64,000 bases of DNA, taken from Turritopsis dohrnii. Lineage: Eukaryota > Cnidaria > Hydrozoa > Anthoathecata > Oceaniidae. Positions 34,726 to 46,065 of the stretch are shown here, one piece after another (position 1 is the stretch's first letter; every line of letters begins with the position of its first letter). The notes under the pieces were generated by a model. The model was not told the DNA's origin and did no database searches. It saw nothing but the letters and a program-made list of their open reading frames with translations. A program made the position numbers and the translations under genes. Location of the stretch: assembly GCA_027922465.2 (NCBI GenBank), contig BQMF02000203.1, positions 310,001 through 374,000 on the forward strand, in the 5' to 3' direction.

Positions 34726-35530
34726 TAAATGTATATGTATCTTTATTCAATGACTTGTAAAGGAGGTCACCTTCATTTACACAATTAAATCTATGTCAAA
34801 TGAATTCCAATAACCAAGTCTCGCAACACAGCACAGGAAAATATGTTAACTAAGAAGGTATATATATAATTTTGGTACAACAAAGCTGTACAAGCTATTT
34901 GGTGTGGAAGACACTGCACAAAATATACTTTAGAGTGTAAGTTAATTTGGTGCAAAACTGCACAAGCTATTAAGGTGCAAAAGCACAGGTACTATTTAAG
35001 TACGTTTATAATACTTTGGTGTGACAAAGCTGCACAAGCTATTATTGTGGTGCGGTCGAAGCTGCACACTTATGTTTCTTTTCTTCTTCTATATTTTTTT
35101 GTTCTTGGAGGAAGGAAGAACAGTAAAATATGGATGAAAACAACAGCAACGAAAAATCTGCCACAGACCAATGTTTTAAATTACACAAAAATAAGAAAAA
35201 TAAGGTACTATCCAGCACACAATTACAGTACTCACTCAGACCAACGGACTGCAAGGTGATGTACATAATGATAGCACCCACCATACCATAAGTCAAAGTC
35301 AAATGACTATGCACCCACGCACACATGTGGTGAAGGAAGTTCTGCATCAACAATATTTCGAAGACGATAGTTACTTTGCTATTTTCTCTTTATCGTAAGA
35401 AACATTGAGTATATTAACGACTATTGTCATTAAGAAAACATATTTGACATAAAAGAACATCGGAAAATTAGAAGTATATCTATAGAATTTTAAGTTTCTT
35501 TGATTAAAAGTTAGGTCTGGAAAATAGATG
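34726..35530. repeat. Copy B of the segmental duplication (uninterrupted)
   Basis: Matches copy A at 30515-33900 without its insertions. Diverged by substitutions and small indels. Confidence 0.65.
35241..35348 (-). CDS. Possible single exon of a membrane protein
   Basis: The minus strand has an acceptor (TTGTTGATGCAG) followed by an open segment reading NFLHHMCAWVHSHLTLTYG and MVGAIIMYITLQSVGL, then a GTGAGT donor. The hydrophobic run could be one membrane span. No partner exons were found, and copy A shows this segment eroded, so it may be a chance or relic exon. Confidence 0.2.
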
Positions 35531-35989
35531 ATGTTGTCACTTAGGCTGTGATGGCAAGGCATATGGAGCGTCGGCCTAAAACAACAAATCTCCGCGGCAC
35601 CACCACGACGATTTTAAACACGATCTCCACTTACGTTACAATCGTGAATTAACATTGGAAACTCGTCTATACTTACAATGTCAATTCAACCTGCCTATAC
35701 TTCATCATAGTATATATTTGACTATAATACACATTAACGACTTTTGCTTCTTTTGAGGTCATCAATCTAACTCCAGGTAACCATTCGACCCTAAAACTTA
35801 GCCTAGATCACAGGAGAACATGTTGACTAGAGTATTCCCAGGACCGGTTTCCGCGCAGTGACATATTTCTTAAAACCAACTCAATTGATATTTATGATAA
35901 AAGAAAAATCGAATTTGGTAAAAATTTCTATTTTCCATTTTTCATTTTTCATTATGATGATGAAAAATGAATTTGGCACTTTCGTACAC

Positions 35990-37190
35990 GGACAGTCATA
36001 AGTGTATTAAAACGTCCATTTCATATTTTTGTAAAAACAATTTTCAATTTTCTAAAAAAAACTGAAGTTCAAGGTAAAAATCAATTTTCAAATTGAAAAT
36101 AAAATTGAAAATTGATTTGCAAATTAAAATTCATATCAATTTCTTTATGACGATCAAAGATACGATTTATAAATTATTTTTACCGCATTTACACCACAAA
36201 ACAGTGCCTGTTAGACGGGGGTATGGAACATCTGCGAATCTTTTGCCCGTAGACTTGAAGGGAAGACACAAAGAGTGAATTGCCATCAAAATGGATCGTG
36301 TTATATCAAAACAGGCTGTAGAGAACCTTGTACAATCAGGCAAAACATACAAGGAATTCTCGGCAATTCTCCAAAGCCAACATGCAGGACTGAGAGGTAT
36401 CTCTGAAAGATCAGTTCGGCGTTACTGCTCTAACAACGGAATCAACAAAGCTTCTGTTTTAGATAATGACGCCATTGATGCAGTTGTGTCATCGCATATT
36501 TCGAAAGTAAGTAGTGCTAATTACACCACTCAGTATTTCATGGCCTCACTACAGTAAAACTTATCGATATGTGTTCCCTCGATTTCAGGTTGGTGTCTCG
36601 TACGGTAGAAAAATGATGACTGGCTACTTAAGGAGTAGTAAAGTACGACTGGGAGAAGTGAGAGTAGGAGCGTCTTTATCATCGTTACTGAACCTCCCGC
36701 TGAATTTCAAACCGAAATATCGTTGTCGCAGCACTTTTTAACTGTCTGGTTTGTTGCAACACGATAGAAAATTTTTTTTTCCAGACAAAAATAACGTTCC
36801 ATTCTCCGCGGTGGAGAGCCTATTCAAATGACTCGAGCAAACACGTCTTAGAGTTATTCTTTAGATAAACACCCCCGTCCCGAATTAGTGCCTAGCACCC
36901 AGTCTTTTCTAGGGCCAGTTTTTGCATGGGTGTTTGAATTCATTTTATTATTATCATTACCTAATCTTTTATTTTGCAATAGATTTTCAATGTTCAAATT
37001 AATTTTCTGCTTGCAATCAATTTCCGGAAATCGATTATTGTCAATGAAATCAATTTTCAAATCAATTTTCAATTTTGATTTGAATTTGAAAATTGATTTT
37101 TGCCTTTAAATTCAAAGTTTTTAGAGCATGGAAAATTGATTTTACAAAAATATAAAATGGACGTTTTGATACACGGACGGACGCGAAACG
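35990..37190 (+). mobile_element. Non-autonomous integrase-type transposon, ~1.2 kb
   Basis: Inverted ends of about 120 bp: GTGTATTAAAACGTCCATTT with CATATTTTTGTAAAA and CAATTTTCAAATTGAAA near 35996-36120 are mirrored at about 37040-37185 (AAATGGACGTTTTGATACAC at the end). The element holds the two-exon gene at 36291-36741. The precise target duplication is unclear; similar TACACGGAC stretches lie outside both ends. Confidence 0.65.
36291..36741 (+). CDS. Open two-exon gene for the N-terminal part of an integrase-type transposase
   Basis: Exon 1 (36291-36506, 72 codons) ends at a GTAAGT donor; exon 2 (36589-36741) follows a TTTCAG acceptor and ends at TAA. Together they give about 122 residues. 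Exon 1 has a helix-turn-helix-like segment with GISERSVRRYCSNNGIN. Exon 2 starts VGVSYGRKMMTGYLRS and reads GEVRVGASL before ending. Exon boundaries and lengths match the larger gene at 37546. The DDE catalytic domain is missing. Both exons are free of stops. It may be a decayed gene that has not yet acquired stops, or a DNA-binding regulator. Confidence 0.55.
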
Positions 37191-37545
37191 TCCATTTGTT
37201 TATTTGTGTAAATCAATTTTGATATTGACAAAAATTTGATTTTTGAATTCAATTTTCAATTTTCAATTTTATTATTTTATTATGTCAAAATATAACTAGC
37301 TAAGTAAACATGTTTACTATTTTTTCCTGTAGGTTCTTCAAGAGCATCATAAAATAGACACACAACCTGTAAAATTTAATATTTCGTGTAGCTATTAAAT
37401 GTGAAAAAAATTGATTGAATATGTCAAAATTGATGAGAGGTCTGGACACGTGCTTCGCTAATGAATGGAAAGACGGGGGTAGCTCTACAATTTATAAAAA
37501 GTTCAGACAAAGATAACAACAAGTTAAATCTTTTGGAGAATAATC

Positions 37546-38971
37546 ATGGCTCTTTCATCGGAAAAGTATAAAATCGAAGAGCTTGTAAGAGAGGGCAAAA
37601 GCTACATGGAAATTTCTAAGTATCTTAAAGAACTTTATCCGTACGAAACACGGCTGTCTGAAAGATCGGTTCGTCGCTTTTGTTCTGAAAATGATATTAA
37701 TAAACGATCTGTGTTCGCTGAAAATTATGTGGATTCTGCAGTTTCATTACAAGTTTCATGTGTAAGTATAGCATTGAAAGAGATAAAAGAACTTTTAATT
37801 GTTTCCGATTCTTATTCCTGTAGAATTTTTTGTGTTTTCAAAGGTTGGTTCTTCATACGGCCGAAAAATGATGACTGGTTTACTGAGAAGTAAAGGTGTA
37901 TCTGTTGGGGAGTGTCGAGTTGGCCGGTCACTGAAGAAGTTGCACCCAGAATCCCACAAGAAAAGGCCGGAAACCGCAGGGCGTTCACTAAATCCTGAAT
38001 GTTACAAAGCCGACTATTTTGGACATAAAGTCCACATTGATCAGAATGAGAAATTGGTGATGTATGGGGTTACGCACATACTGGCACGTGACGGATTCTC
38101 TGAAATGATTGTGGCTAACACAACTATTCCGGTGAAGAATATTCATCTATGAGAAAAGTTTTAGGTAATTTGAAAACTTTTGTGTACAAGTGTTCAACAA
38201 ATTAGTTATGAGCAAATCTTTCCAGATCAAATGTTATTTAGATCTTTTGTTCATAATTACGGTATGTCGGACCAAATGCGAGTAGATGGTGGAGGTGAAT
38301 TTAAACTTAGAAAGCTAAGAAATTTCAGAACGAATACAGCAATCGAACCTTTCAAATCAACCAAATCAACTGATGTGAGTAATATTTGACCTTCAGAAAA
38401 AATATGTTTATCTCTAGTTTCCGGCGTTCGTCCTCATTTACAAAACGCGTCGTCAGTTCTTTTACATAATGACGAATTAAACTTTATTCTTAACGCTTCA
38501 TATTAGAACAATGTAATTGAAAGGATTTGGGTAGAAGTCCACAGTCGAGTCAACTATCCCTTAAAGGAAGCGCTTAACAAGATTGTGAATGAGGGTCACA
38601 TTGATATGGGAAATGCCAGCACTAGATTCGCAGTATCTTGGATCACTTGTGCTGTCTCAAGGGTTGGGATTGAAACTTTTGTAAACGCTTGGAACCACCA
38701 CAGCATACCCGGTAAGAAATACGTTCTGAAAGTAGTCCTGCAAAGAAAGTTTGTGCGAAAAATAAATTTTCTTGCAGGAAAAGGTATTCCATTGAGTTTG
38801 TTCGAAAAAAACAACAAAACGTTTCAAATAGATTTGGACCGACTGTTGTCAACAGACGATGCAATGAAGCTATACACTCAATTGACTGGGAACACTTTGA
38901 AAAGTAGCAGTAGTTTTGGCAAAGACGCGCTTGAAGGTTATCCGAATCTTTCCTCACATCGCAAACAATAA
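37546..38971 (+). pseudogene. Integrase-type DDE transposase, five exons, one frameshift
   Basis: Exons: 37546-37761 (SERSVRRFCSENDINKRSV), 37843-about 38165 (VGSSYGRKMMTGLLRS, then YFGHKVHIDQNEKLVMYG with first catalytic Asp), 38226-38374 (YGMSDQMRVDGGGEFKL, second Asp), 38517-38711 (NNVIERIWVEVHSRVNYPL, catalytic Glu) and 38778-38971 (GKGIPLSLFEKN ... SSHRKQ, stop). Donors and acceptors are consensus and join in frame. The second Asp and the Glu are about 33 residues apart, as in retroviral-like integrase folds. A one-base loss near 38150 (NIHL then YEK) breaks the frame. This transposase type, with the VHIDQNEKLVMYG and IERIWVEV signatures, is common in cnidarian genomes; I do not assign a superfamily name. 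Confidence 0.7.
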
Positions 38972-39105
38972 TTCGGAAAGTTTTAAAAATGCTTTGTTTT
39001 TTATATCAATTATACAAGACATCTTTACGATAACTATCGTAATACATGAAATAAAATATCAACAAAAACATAAACACGGTGATCTGTATTTCTTCTGGAG
39101 TTCAC

Positions 39106-39584
39106 TTAAAGAGCTGCTGATGGGAGAAAATCGTCGTCGTCGCCGTTGACCTCTTCCTCATCAGAAGAGAGAAATAAGCATTTCGTCTGGTCGACGAGCT
39201 CATCAAACCCCTTCATTATGAATGCATTGTCTACACACTGCTGACATCCTAACAAAGTACTGCATGACCTGCAATCAATCAATGGTAGCTTTGGTGGACA
39301 AGTTTTGCATATAACACATGAAAAACATTCTTCGAGGGCATTTAGAAAACCAACATTGAGTTTAAATTTGGTTGCCGTTTTTAATATCTTCTTAACATCC
39401 TGACTGATTTATTCCAATTGACTCGTAATTTCGGCTAAGTTTTCTTCTTTCCTAAATTTACGTCTTTTTAATAGTACAAAGGCATCTTCATCCAAATCTG
39501 AAACCGGATCTTCACTTAACATCGCGATATCTTCTTTAGGAACAACAAATAGTTTTCTAGATCCAACCTTCCAGAAAGCGACAC
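39106..39584 (-). pseudogene. Convergent second ORF of the integrase-type transposon, zinc-binding
   Basis: After an acceptor (TTTTTAG at about 39585) the exon reads GVAFWKVGSRKLFVVPKEDI, ..., LAEITSQLE, one in-frame TAA (39409-39411), then ISQDVKKILKTATKFK, CFSCVICKTCPPKLPLIDC and RSCSTLLGCQQC. It ends with an acidic tail DEEEVNGDDDD and the stop at 39106. The cysteine spacing resembles an incomplete RING/treble-clef domain. It faces the transposase tail to tail, ~135 bp away. A matching block at 28716-28640 shows this ORF recurs with the family. Confidence 0.55.
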
Positions 39585-39835
39585 CTAAAAACAACTATCC
39601 AACTTTAACTATTTTACAAATAAAGTATGATGACAAATAAAATTGACAAAGTACAGGCGTTCAAGTCTGTAAAATTAAGAATAGATAACATCATTCCTTC
39701 AAAGCACTTTATTATTCGTCGTTTTTTTTTTACCTTATGTTTTAATTATTTTTGACTTTAGGACACCCGTGGTGGAGTAAAGTATTTAAAATACCCGTGG
39801 TTTCTCCTCCTCCTCCTCCTACTAACTACTCCAAA

Positions 39836-40725
39836 TTTGGTCAAACAGTTGACCAATTTTCATGAAAATTTGCATAGAGCACAATTGAAAGATGCTGATT
39901 TCGAATTTGACAATGATTTTGTCAGGTTTGACTAAAATTGGGCAATTTAGGCCAAATTTGGACCAAATTTCGAAAGTTCTTCAATTTTCATGACATTTTG
40001 CACAGATCACAATTGAAAGGTGTTGATTTCAAATTTGACAACGATATTGCCAGGTTTGACTAAAATTGGGCAGTTTAGGCCAAATTTGGACCAAATTTCG
40101 AAAGTTCTTCAATTTTCATGACATTTTGCACAGATCACAATTGAAAGGTGTTGATTTCAAATTTGACAACGATATTACCAGGTTTGACTAAAATTGGGCA
40201 GTTTAGGCCAAATTTGGACCAAATTTTGAAAGTTCTTTAATTTTCATGAAATTTTGCACGGATCACAATTGAAAGGTGCTGATTTCAAATTTGACAATGA
40301 TTTTGCCAGGTTTGACTAAATTTGGGCAATTTAGGCCAAATTTGGACCATATTTCCAAAATTCTTCAATTTTCATGAAATTTTGCATGTATTACATTTGA
40401 TAGGTGCTGATTTCAAGTTTGACAGTCATTTTGTCAGATTAGTGTAAAAAAGGACAGTTTAGGCCAAATTTGGACCAAATTTAGAAAGTTCTTCAAGTTT
40501 CACAAATTTTGCACAGATCACATTTGAAAAGTGCTGATTTCGAATTTGACAGTCATTTTGTCAGATTTGACCAGAAATGGGTCATTCAGGCCAAATTTGG
40601 ACTTAGAAAGTTCTGCAATATTCATAAAAATTTGTACAACGCACAATTAGAAGTTGTTGAGTTTGAATTTGCCAGTCATTTCTGTTAGATTTGAACATAA
40701 TTTGGCAATTCGGCAATGTTGTATT
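39836..40725. repeat. ~121-bp tandem satellite, about seven copies
   Basis: The unit includes TTCAATTTTCATGA, TTTTGCACAGATCACAATTG, AAAGGTGCTGATTTC, AAATTTGACAA, CCAGGTTTGACTAAAATTGG and GCCAAATTTGGACCAAATTT. Starts are about 121 bp apart. The first copies are very similar and later ones diverge. Confidence 0.8.
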
Positions 40726-40767
40726 TTTGAGACTAGATATGCATCGTTGTGTCACGTTCTGAAGTCT

Positions 40768-43078
40768 TCAAGCCAAGCGGCTTCTTGTTTTGTATTCAAA
40801 TATGCACTGCCTTACAATTGTGAGACAACCAACAGATTTTACCTGTAGTCCCTTCTTCATGAAAGTACTTGAAAGTACTACATCGAATAGTTCGTTGGTT
40901 ATATCCATCAAATCTTCAATTATATCTCTCTGGAAACCTACCTTTGGTCTAATATAGTTTTTGTAGTCCCTCAGAGTTCGTGAACTTGGAAGTTTCAATA
41001 TGTTGGAGTTTCTAAGTTTCTAAGTTCGTATGCGGACTTCGACTTCGACGCTAATGATAGACAAAATCTTATTATCATTGGATGATACCTTGCACCAGTG
41101 TCTTTTCTTTGGAATAACTTTTTTTGTTCTTGCCAAAACAAATTCATGAAGGGAGTAGTGTTTTCATTGTTAGAAAATATGTTAATGAAATCGTTGCTTA
41201 AGTCATTATCGATATGAACACTAGATTTTTCCAACTCATACTTCATTTCTTCTAAACGAACTTTTAATTGTGCACACTTTAACCTTTCTTGTTGTAAACT
41301 CAATTTAATTCTTTGAGGTGCAGTTTTAGTAATTGGTGCTTTAAGTTTTGCTGGTTCCATTAATTTGAAATTTTTTTGTCTTTGCTTCTTTTCCATTTTG
41401 GCTATAAATTGGCGACAAGACTCGCAACAACCACGTGAATTGTGTAATATTTCACAGCTTTTTGTTCTGAAATAAATGTTACTAGTGAAGGGCTGCATTG
41501 GTTTTTCTTCATCAGACTCACTCTCACTTTCCAGTGGAATAAAATGATTTAAGTGTTCCCCATGAAATTCTTTGTGGTCTACCCTATGACAAATTTGGAA
41601 AGTTTTAATTTGGTCAATCAAATCAATGACACTGGTATTAGATACACTTCTCTTCCACATTCTGTACACCAAACTATCTTCCGGTAACAGTGCCGTAGAC
41701 ACGAAATTTTTTTTAGGGGGGGCCTGATGTTTAGTATCTAATGAGGTCCCACCATGGTTGGGGCCGAGGGGCCCGAAAATGTTTGGGATTTTATACCCTC
41801 TAGATTAGCTAAAACTGCATTTTCGAAAGTCAAATTTAAATAAGCTATCCAAAATGACATGAAATTCTAGTATATTTTCAAGTTTCTAAGAGACTATCTT
41901 TGTTATAAACTCTGCATATATCCCATTACACAACCTCGAACCCAGGGTTTCTTGCCCATTACATTTTTGATAAGTACTACGATGGATATTGAAACAAAAA
42001 TAGTAGCAAATGCTTTATAGCGCGAAGTGTCCAAAGATGTTTTTTCTTGTGTCGTATTTGTCGATGAACTCTTCGCAACAGCTTTTAAGTCCAGTTTATT
42101 AACAGCATCTTTGTGGATGTGAAGAACGAGTAAGTTATCTTTCCTCTTTATTGTTGTTATCATTCCTTTGAATCACCATAATGCAACACTTGGCTGCATT
42201 GATTTATCCTGTTATTTCGTTGTGTCGCGCGTGTCACCTCAAATGTGCAGTAAAAGGGGGAAATATTAAGCAAATATAAAGGAAATAAGGAAATGCAGAC
42301 AACTCGAGAAGAAAACTTTATTTCTGATCTAAATCTAAAAAAAACCCATAATCTGAAAAAATTTTTTTGGGGGGGCCGGGCCCCCCTGGCCCCCCCCGGT
42401 GTCTACGGCACTGGTAATTTCCATTCATAGTATTTTATTGTGAAATGTAATCCCGTGTCAATTTCAATGGTAAAGCGTGGAACCTTTGCGTCAGGATCTT
42501 TATTTTTCAATATAAGCATATTTTCAGCAACCTCGAACACCCAATCGACTGGCAATTTAAACTTTTTAGTGTTTGTTATAAGATCATCTAAACATGTCAA
42601 CTTTGTTTTATCGAGAGGATTATTCAGGTTCTGCCGTTTTAGTTTTCTCCTGGCTGTTGGCTCTTCAGGTTGCTTAGGCAAATTTAAGGATGGTATTGCT
42701 CCGGTTTTCAATTTCTTTTTCGTCATTTTTTCGGATTTAACTGAAAATGAAATGGGATATCCGATTTTCAGTATAGCTTATCAGGAAAAACAAATCCAGA
42801 TAAAAAAAGTACAACAGCTAATTCTGGTTTCGACAAGAGTAAAATATACTTACATGTCTCTATTTCATTTGATTTGAAATGTTTTTCACAAGCAAATACT
42901 CTATCTTTAGAAATCTATTCTTGAAATTGTTTGTCCACTACACGTGTTCTACAAATTACATTAAGAAATTTTTTTCGCCATTCCTTATGGACTTTAACGG
43001 AAGGTATTTTGAATATTCCAATTCCCTGTGTCCTTGAGACGATCCGCAACCCACTATTGAACAATTATCGCCAGGCAT
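40768..43078 (-). pseudogene. THAP / P-element-type transposase pseudogene
   Basis: Reading the minus strand: THAP zinc finger from MPGDNCSIVGCGSSQGHRE (43078) to VFACEKHF (about 42875) with the expected C-x-C...C-x2-H ligands, broken by a frameshift near 42958 and a stop. Next an exon VKSEKMTKKKLKTGA ... PVDWVFEVAENML ... IKYYEWKLP (42735-42413), interrupted by the 41688-42412 insertion. The frame resumes as EDSLVYRMWKRS with a coiled coil (LSLQQERLKCAQLKVRLEEM), then YHPMIIRFCLSLASKS and, in another frame, LPSSRTLRDYKNYIRPKVGF. The last two blocks match THAP9/P-type transposases. It stops at a donor near 40846 with the catalytic C-terminal part missing beside the satellite. Confidence 0.75.
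41688..42412. mobile_element. hAT-like MITE, 725 bp, 5-bp duplication GGTAA
   Basis: Ends CAGTGCCGTAGACAC and GTGTCTACGGCACT are inverted repeats. G- and C-runs lie just inside. GGTAA is at 41683-41687 and 42413-42417. Removing the element and one GGTAA restores the reading frame (WKLP then EDSL) of the interrupted transposase, which confirms both ends. Confidence 0.8.
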
Positions 43079-43179
43079 TTCGATTACAAATACTGCATAA
43101 ATTTTTTTGCTCTTAGTATTTTTGATACCTATCTCTGCATCTCGTTCATTTTCGTTTCTGTTTAAGAACAAGATATATT

Positions 43180-44769
43180 TTGTTTTAGATTTTCTGTATG
43201 CTTGTGGTTCTATTTACAGAGATGGGACATTAATTGATTTTTGTTCATTTTAAAAAAATTATAGTAGTTACTTTGGAAAGAAAGACTATGTTTTCATAGT
43301 AAAAAGCATGCTTCAAATGAAGTGTGCACGGTCGCAGCAAAATCAATGCATAATAAGATATATCTTTGATGTTTGCCGACTCTCCTAACCATCTCAATTC
43401 TTTTAACTATGATTTTACATTGAAGATTTTATTCATAAAATCGGGATTGCACTGCGCAGCCGCTTCGATTGATTAGGTCTTTCCGTAAAATTTGCGTTCT
43501 TGTTTAAAAATGGCGCACGGTGTGCAAATAATCTGATACTTTTTGTGGGTTAAAATACACGATAAGTTTAATTGGACCATTTAGTTAGAACAAAAAAGAA
43601 CTGATCGTGTAAACAGCAAAGACGTACATTTTTTTTCTAGTTTTATAAGTTTTTTTAAAAGTTGGACATGTTCAACTTTGGCCAACTAGTTGGATGTTTT
43701 TTTAGTACGTATATATAAGTGTTTCCATGATTTTTGGAAGAAAATTGTGTAGAGAGACTTGAGGAGTATAGTGGGTGAAAGTATATTTTTTTGCAATGGC
43801 TAGTAAAGCAGAAAAAAAGAAAAAAAAAACAGGAAAATTTATTGAGGAGTGCATCATTAAAAGCACTATATAAATTTTTTCTTTTCAAAACCTGACTGAG
43901 TGACTTGTTCCATTCTCTTTTTTTTCGCCCCATTATTTTCTTCAACGATATTTGATGCTGCAATAGCTAAAAAGCTAATAACATACGTCTCTGTGCTCAC
44001 TCACTGATTTCCATTGATTGCGCAAAAAGAGAAGTTTTCTATCAACAAAAACTTTCGAAATTTATGGACAAGAACAATTTTATATTCCTCATTGTCAACT
44101 TGCAAACTCATATATATATAAATAAAATGTAGTTTACATTGGTTTCCAAGGTGCTCCACTACAATGTTAGAATGAAATTGTAATAGAAAATCACTCTCCT
44201 TTTAAGTCCTTACAATACTCTGAATTTTTCTACAAACAACTTCCTAGCAATCACAAACGTAAGTCTAAACATTATATGTATTCAAACTTTCAATAAAAGC
44301 AATCAATCCAGTCAAAACGCAAATTTCTGCTTATATATACTTGTTATCTAGTGAATTTTTGAACCCAAAATTTCTATACTTTTTCTGTTTTTTACTAAGG
44401 AAATCTGCTTTAACAACATTGATTTATATTTACATATATATAAGAGCAATTGTAAATCCCATTTTGTAGAGAGTGGCTGTTTTTTTGTTAATTTTTTGAC
44501 CAAATTTCCTTAATTCCATCCGCACTGAACTGCCATGTTTAGAATATCTCAAGTATATATATATGTAACTTATGCTTATAAAAAAGAGTAACAACAGTGC
44601 ACACACAGATAGTCAACTGGTATATAATATATCAGATTTTTATTTTTTTTATTGATTTTGATTTTTCCTTTTTTTTCCCCCAATTCTTCCCCTCCTTCCC
44701 GAAATCTATGCTACAACTTGTGTTATGGAAATAGGAACTGCATTTTAATGTGAGTTTAATTTTTTTGTA
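43180..44769. other. No gene recognised; upstream region of RNF26
   Basis: Contains TA microsatellites (44112, 44435, 44553) and short ORFs without domains. A polypyrimidine tract and acceptor TTTTTTGTAG end at 44770 and probably splice a 5' untranslated exon to the RNF26 coding exon. Confidence 0.45.
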
Positions 44770-44793
44770 GGTCTTGCTATGAATAAGTAAACC

Positions 44794-46065
44794 ATGTTTC
44801 TGGAAATAGTTAGTACATTGGATTCAATTTGGCACTCCATTAATATCATATTTTTTGGATTTTTCAAATTGATTTACTATTGTTTTCGATTTATTGAGCT
44901 ACTTGTAAAAGTTATGGACATCATATTTTACTCGCTGAATGCATTATTCACAATTAACTACATCATTGTCCAATATGTATTGAACTGTGGATACTTATTC
45001 TGGAACTGCATTAAAGGTATATACCTTTACATTTTAAATGTGACGAATATTGTGGTGAGATACGTAATAAACTTTCCTGACACAACTCTGTATTATATCC
45101 ATGAGATATTCTGGAATGTTTTGAATGGTGTAACCCTGTTGGCTTTAGAAACAGGCAATGCAATTCAGAGTTTTGTAGAATCTACAAAATGGCAATTTTT
45201 TTCCTTAACTGACACTATCACAAATCTTTTGAGAAATATCATCAGCATTCCAACAATATTCAGTGATTTCCTTTTTCAAGAGGTTAATATTGATTTCCCA
45301 GTAATTAATTCTTTATTGGACAATATCATCGCTTTACTGCAGATGTTCGGTAACGTTTTAGCAGTATTTACAGACATTTTTACTTTCATTTGCCGTATTT
45401 TCATGTCATTGGCTGCAATGATGTGGAATTTGCTAAATGGTTTCGAGTCAAAACTTTTACAAACAACAGATGTAGTTAACGTTCTACTTCATTCGACAAG
45501 TTGTTTTGTTCTGGACATGTTGAAAGGCATCTTTGGTGTAGTGACCGATAGTACTTATAGCATGTTCAGATGTTTGGAATTACTGTGGCACGGTCTACTA
45601 GAATTTGGATTATTAGCAATAGAATTCTTTGCATTTATGAACAAAGGTTTCAGAAACGTGATTGTAGAAGGCAAAAATACATTTGACTTACAGCCAAAAT
45701 CCAATGCCACCTTCTATTTATTTCTTTGTGTTTGCCTTGGAGTATTGGCTTTTTCACCTATGATGCGGCATATTTTCACAACACTATCAAAAACATGCTA
45801 TCATTTGTTTCTCAAATTGAAACTATATTCGAAGAGGGAAGTGACAACTACAACGAGTGTCAAGACAAAATCCAAATCTAAAGACGTGCTCCCTGATTGG
45901 TGTGTTGTTTGTCAAGATGAAAGAAAAACAGTGGTTTTGATCCCATGTAGACATCTGTGTTTATGCAGTACTTGTCTTGGCAGCATAATGACTTTAAGTT
46001 TGACCAGTCAGAAATGCCCCTTGTGCAGACAGCAAATTATAGATTCTATAACTGTCTTTATTTAG
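44794..46065 (+). CDS. RNF26: RNF26-like ER-membrane RING E3 ubiquitin ligase
   Basis: 423 residues; human RNF26 is of similar length and also has an uninterrupted coding exon. The N-terminal ~330 residues are hydrophobic with several probable membrane spans (for example ~15-60 and FYLFLCVCLGVLAFSPM near 305). A basic linker follows. A C-terminal C3HC4 RING has C370, C373, C385, H387, C391, C394, C408 and C411. The ending, LIPCRHLCLCSTC then KCPLCRQQI and a short hydrophobic tail, closely follows RNF26. In vertebrates the protein sits in the ER membrane, organises perinuclear endosomes and ubiquitinates STING; a conserved membrane role is inferred. A 3-codon upstream ORF (44779-44790) ends 3 nt before the ATG. 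An acceptor at 44770 implies a spliced 5' UTR. Confidence 0.85.
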   Translation: MFLEIVSTLDSIWHSINIIFFGFFKLIYYCFRFIELLVKVMDIIFYSLNALFTINYIIVQYVLNCGYLFWNCIKGIYLYILNVTNIVVRYVINFPDTTLYYIHEIFWNVLNGVTLLALETGNAIQSFVESTKWQFFSLTDTITNLLRNIISIPTIFSDFLFQEVNIDFPVINSLLDNIIALLQMFGNVLAVFTDIFTFICRIFMSLAAMMWNLLNGFESKLLQTTDVVNVLLHSTSCFVLDMLKGIFGVVTDSTYSMFRCLELLWHGLLEFGLLAIEFFAFMNKGFRNVIVEGKNTFDLQPKSNATFYLFLCVCLGVLAFSPMMRHIFTTLSKTCYHLFLKLKLYSKREVTTTTSVKTKSKSKDVLPDWCVVCQDERKTVVLIPCRHLCLCSTCLGSIMTLSLTSQKCPLCRQQIIDSITVFI

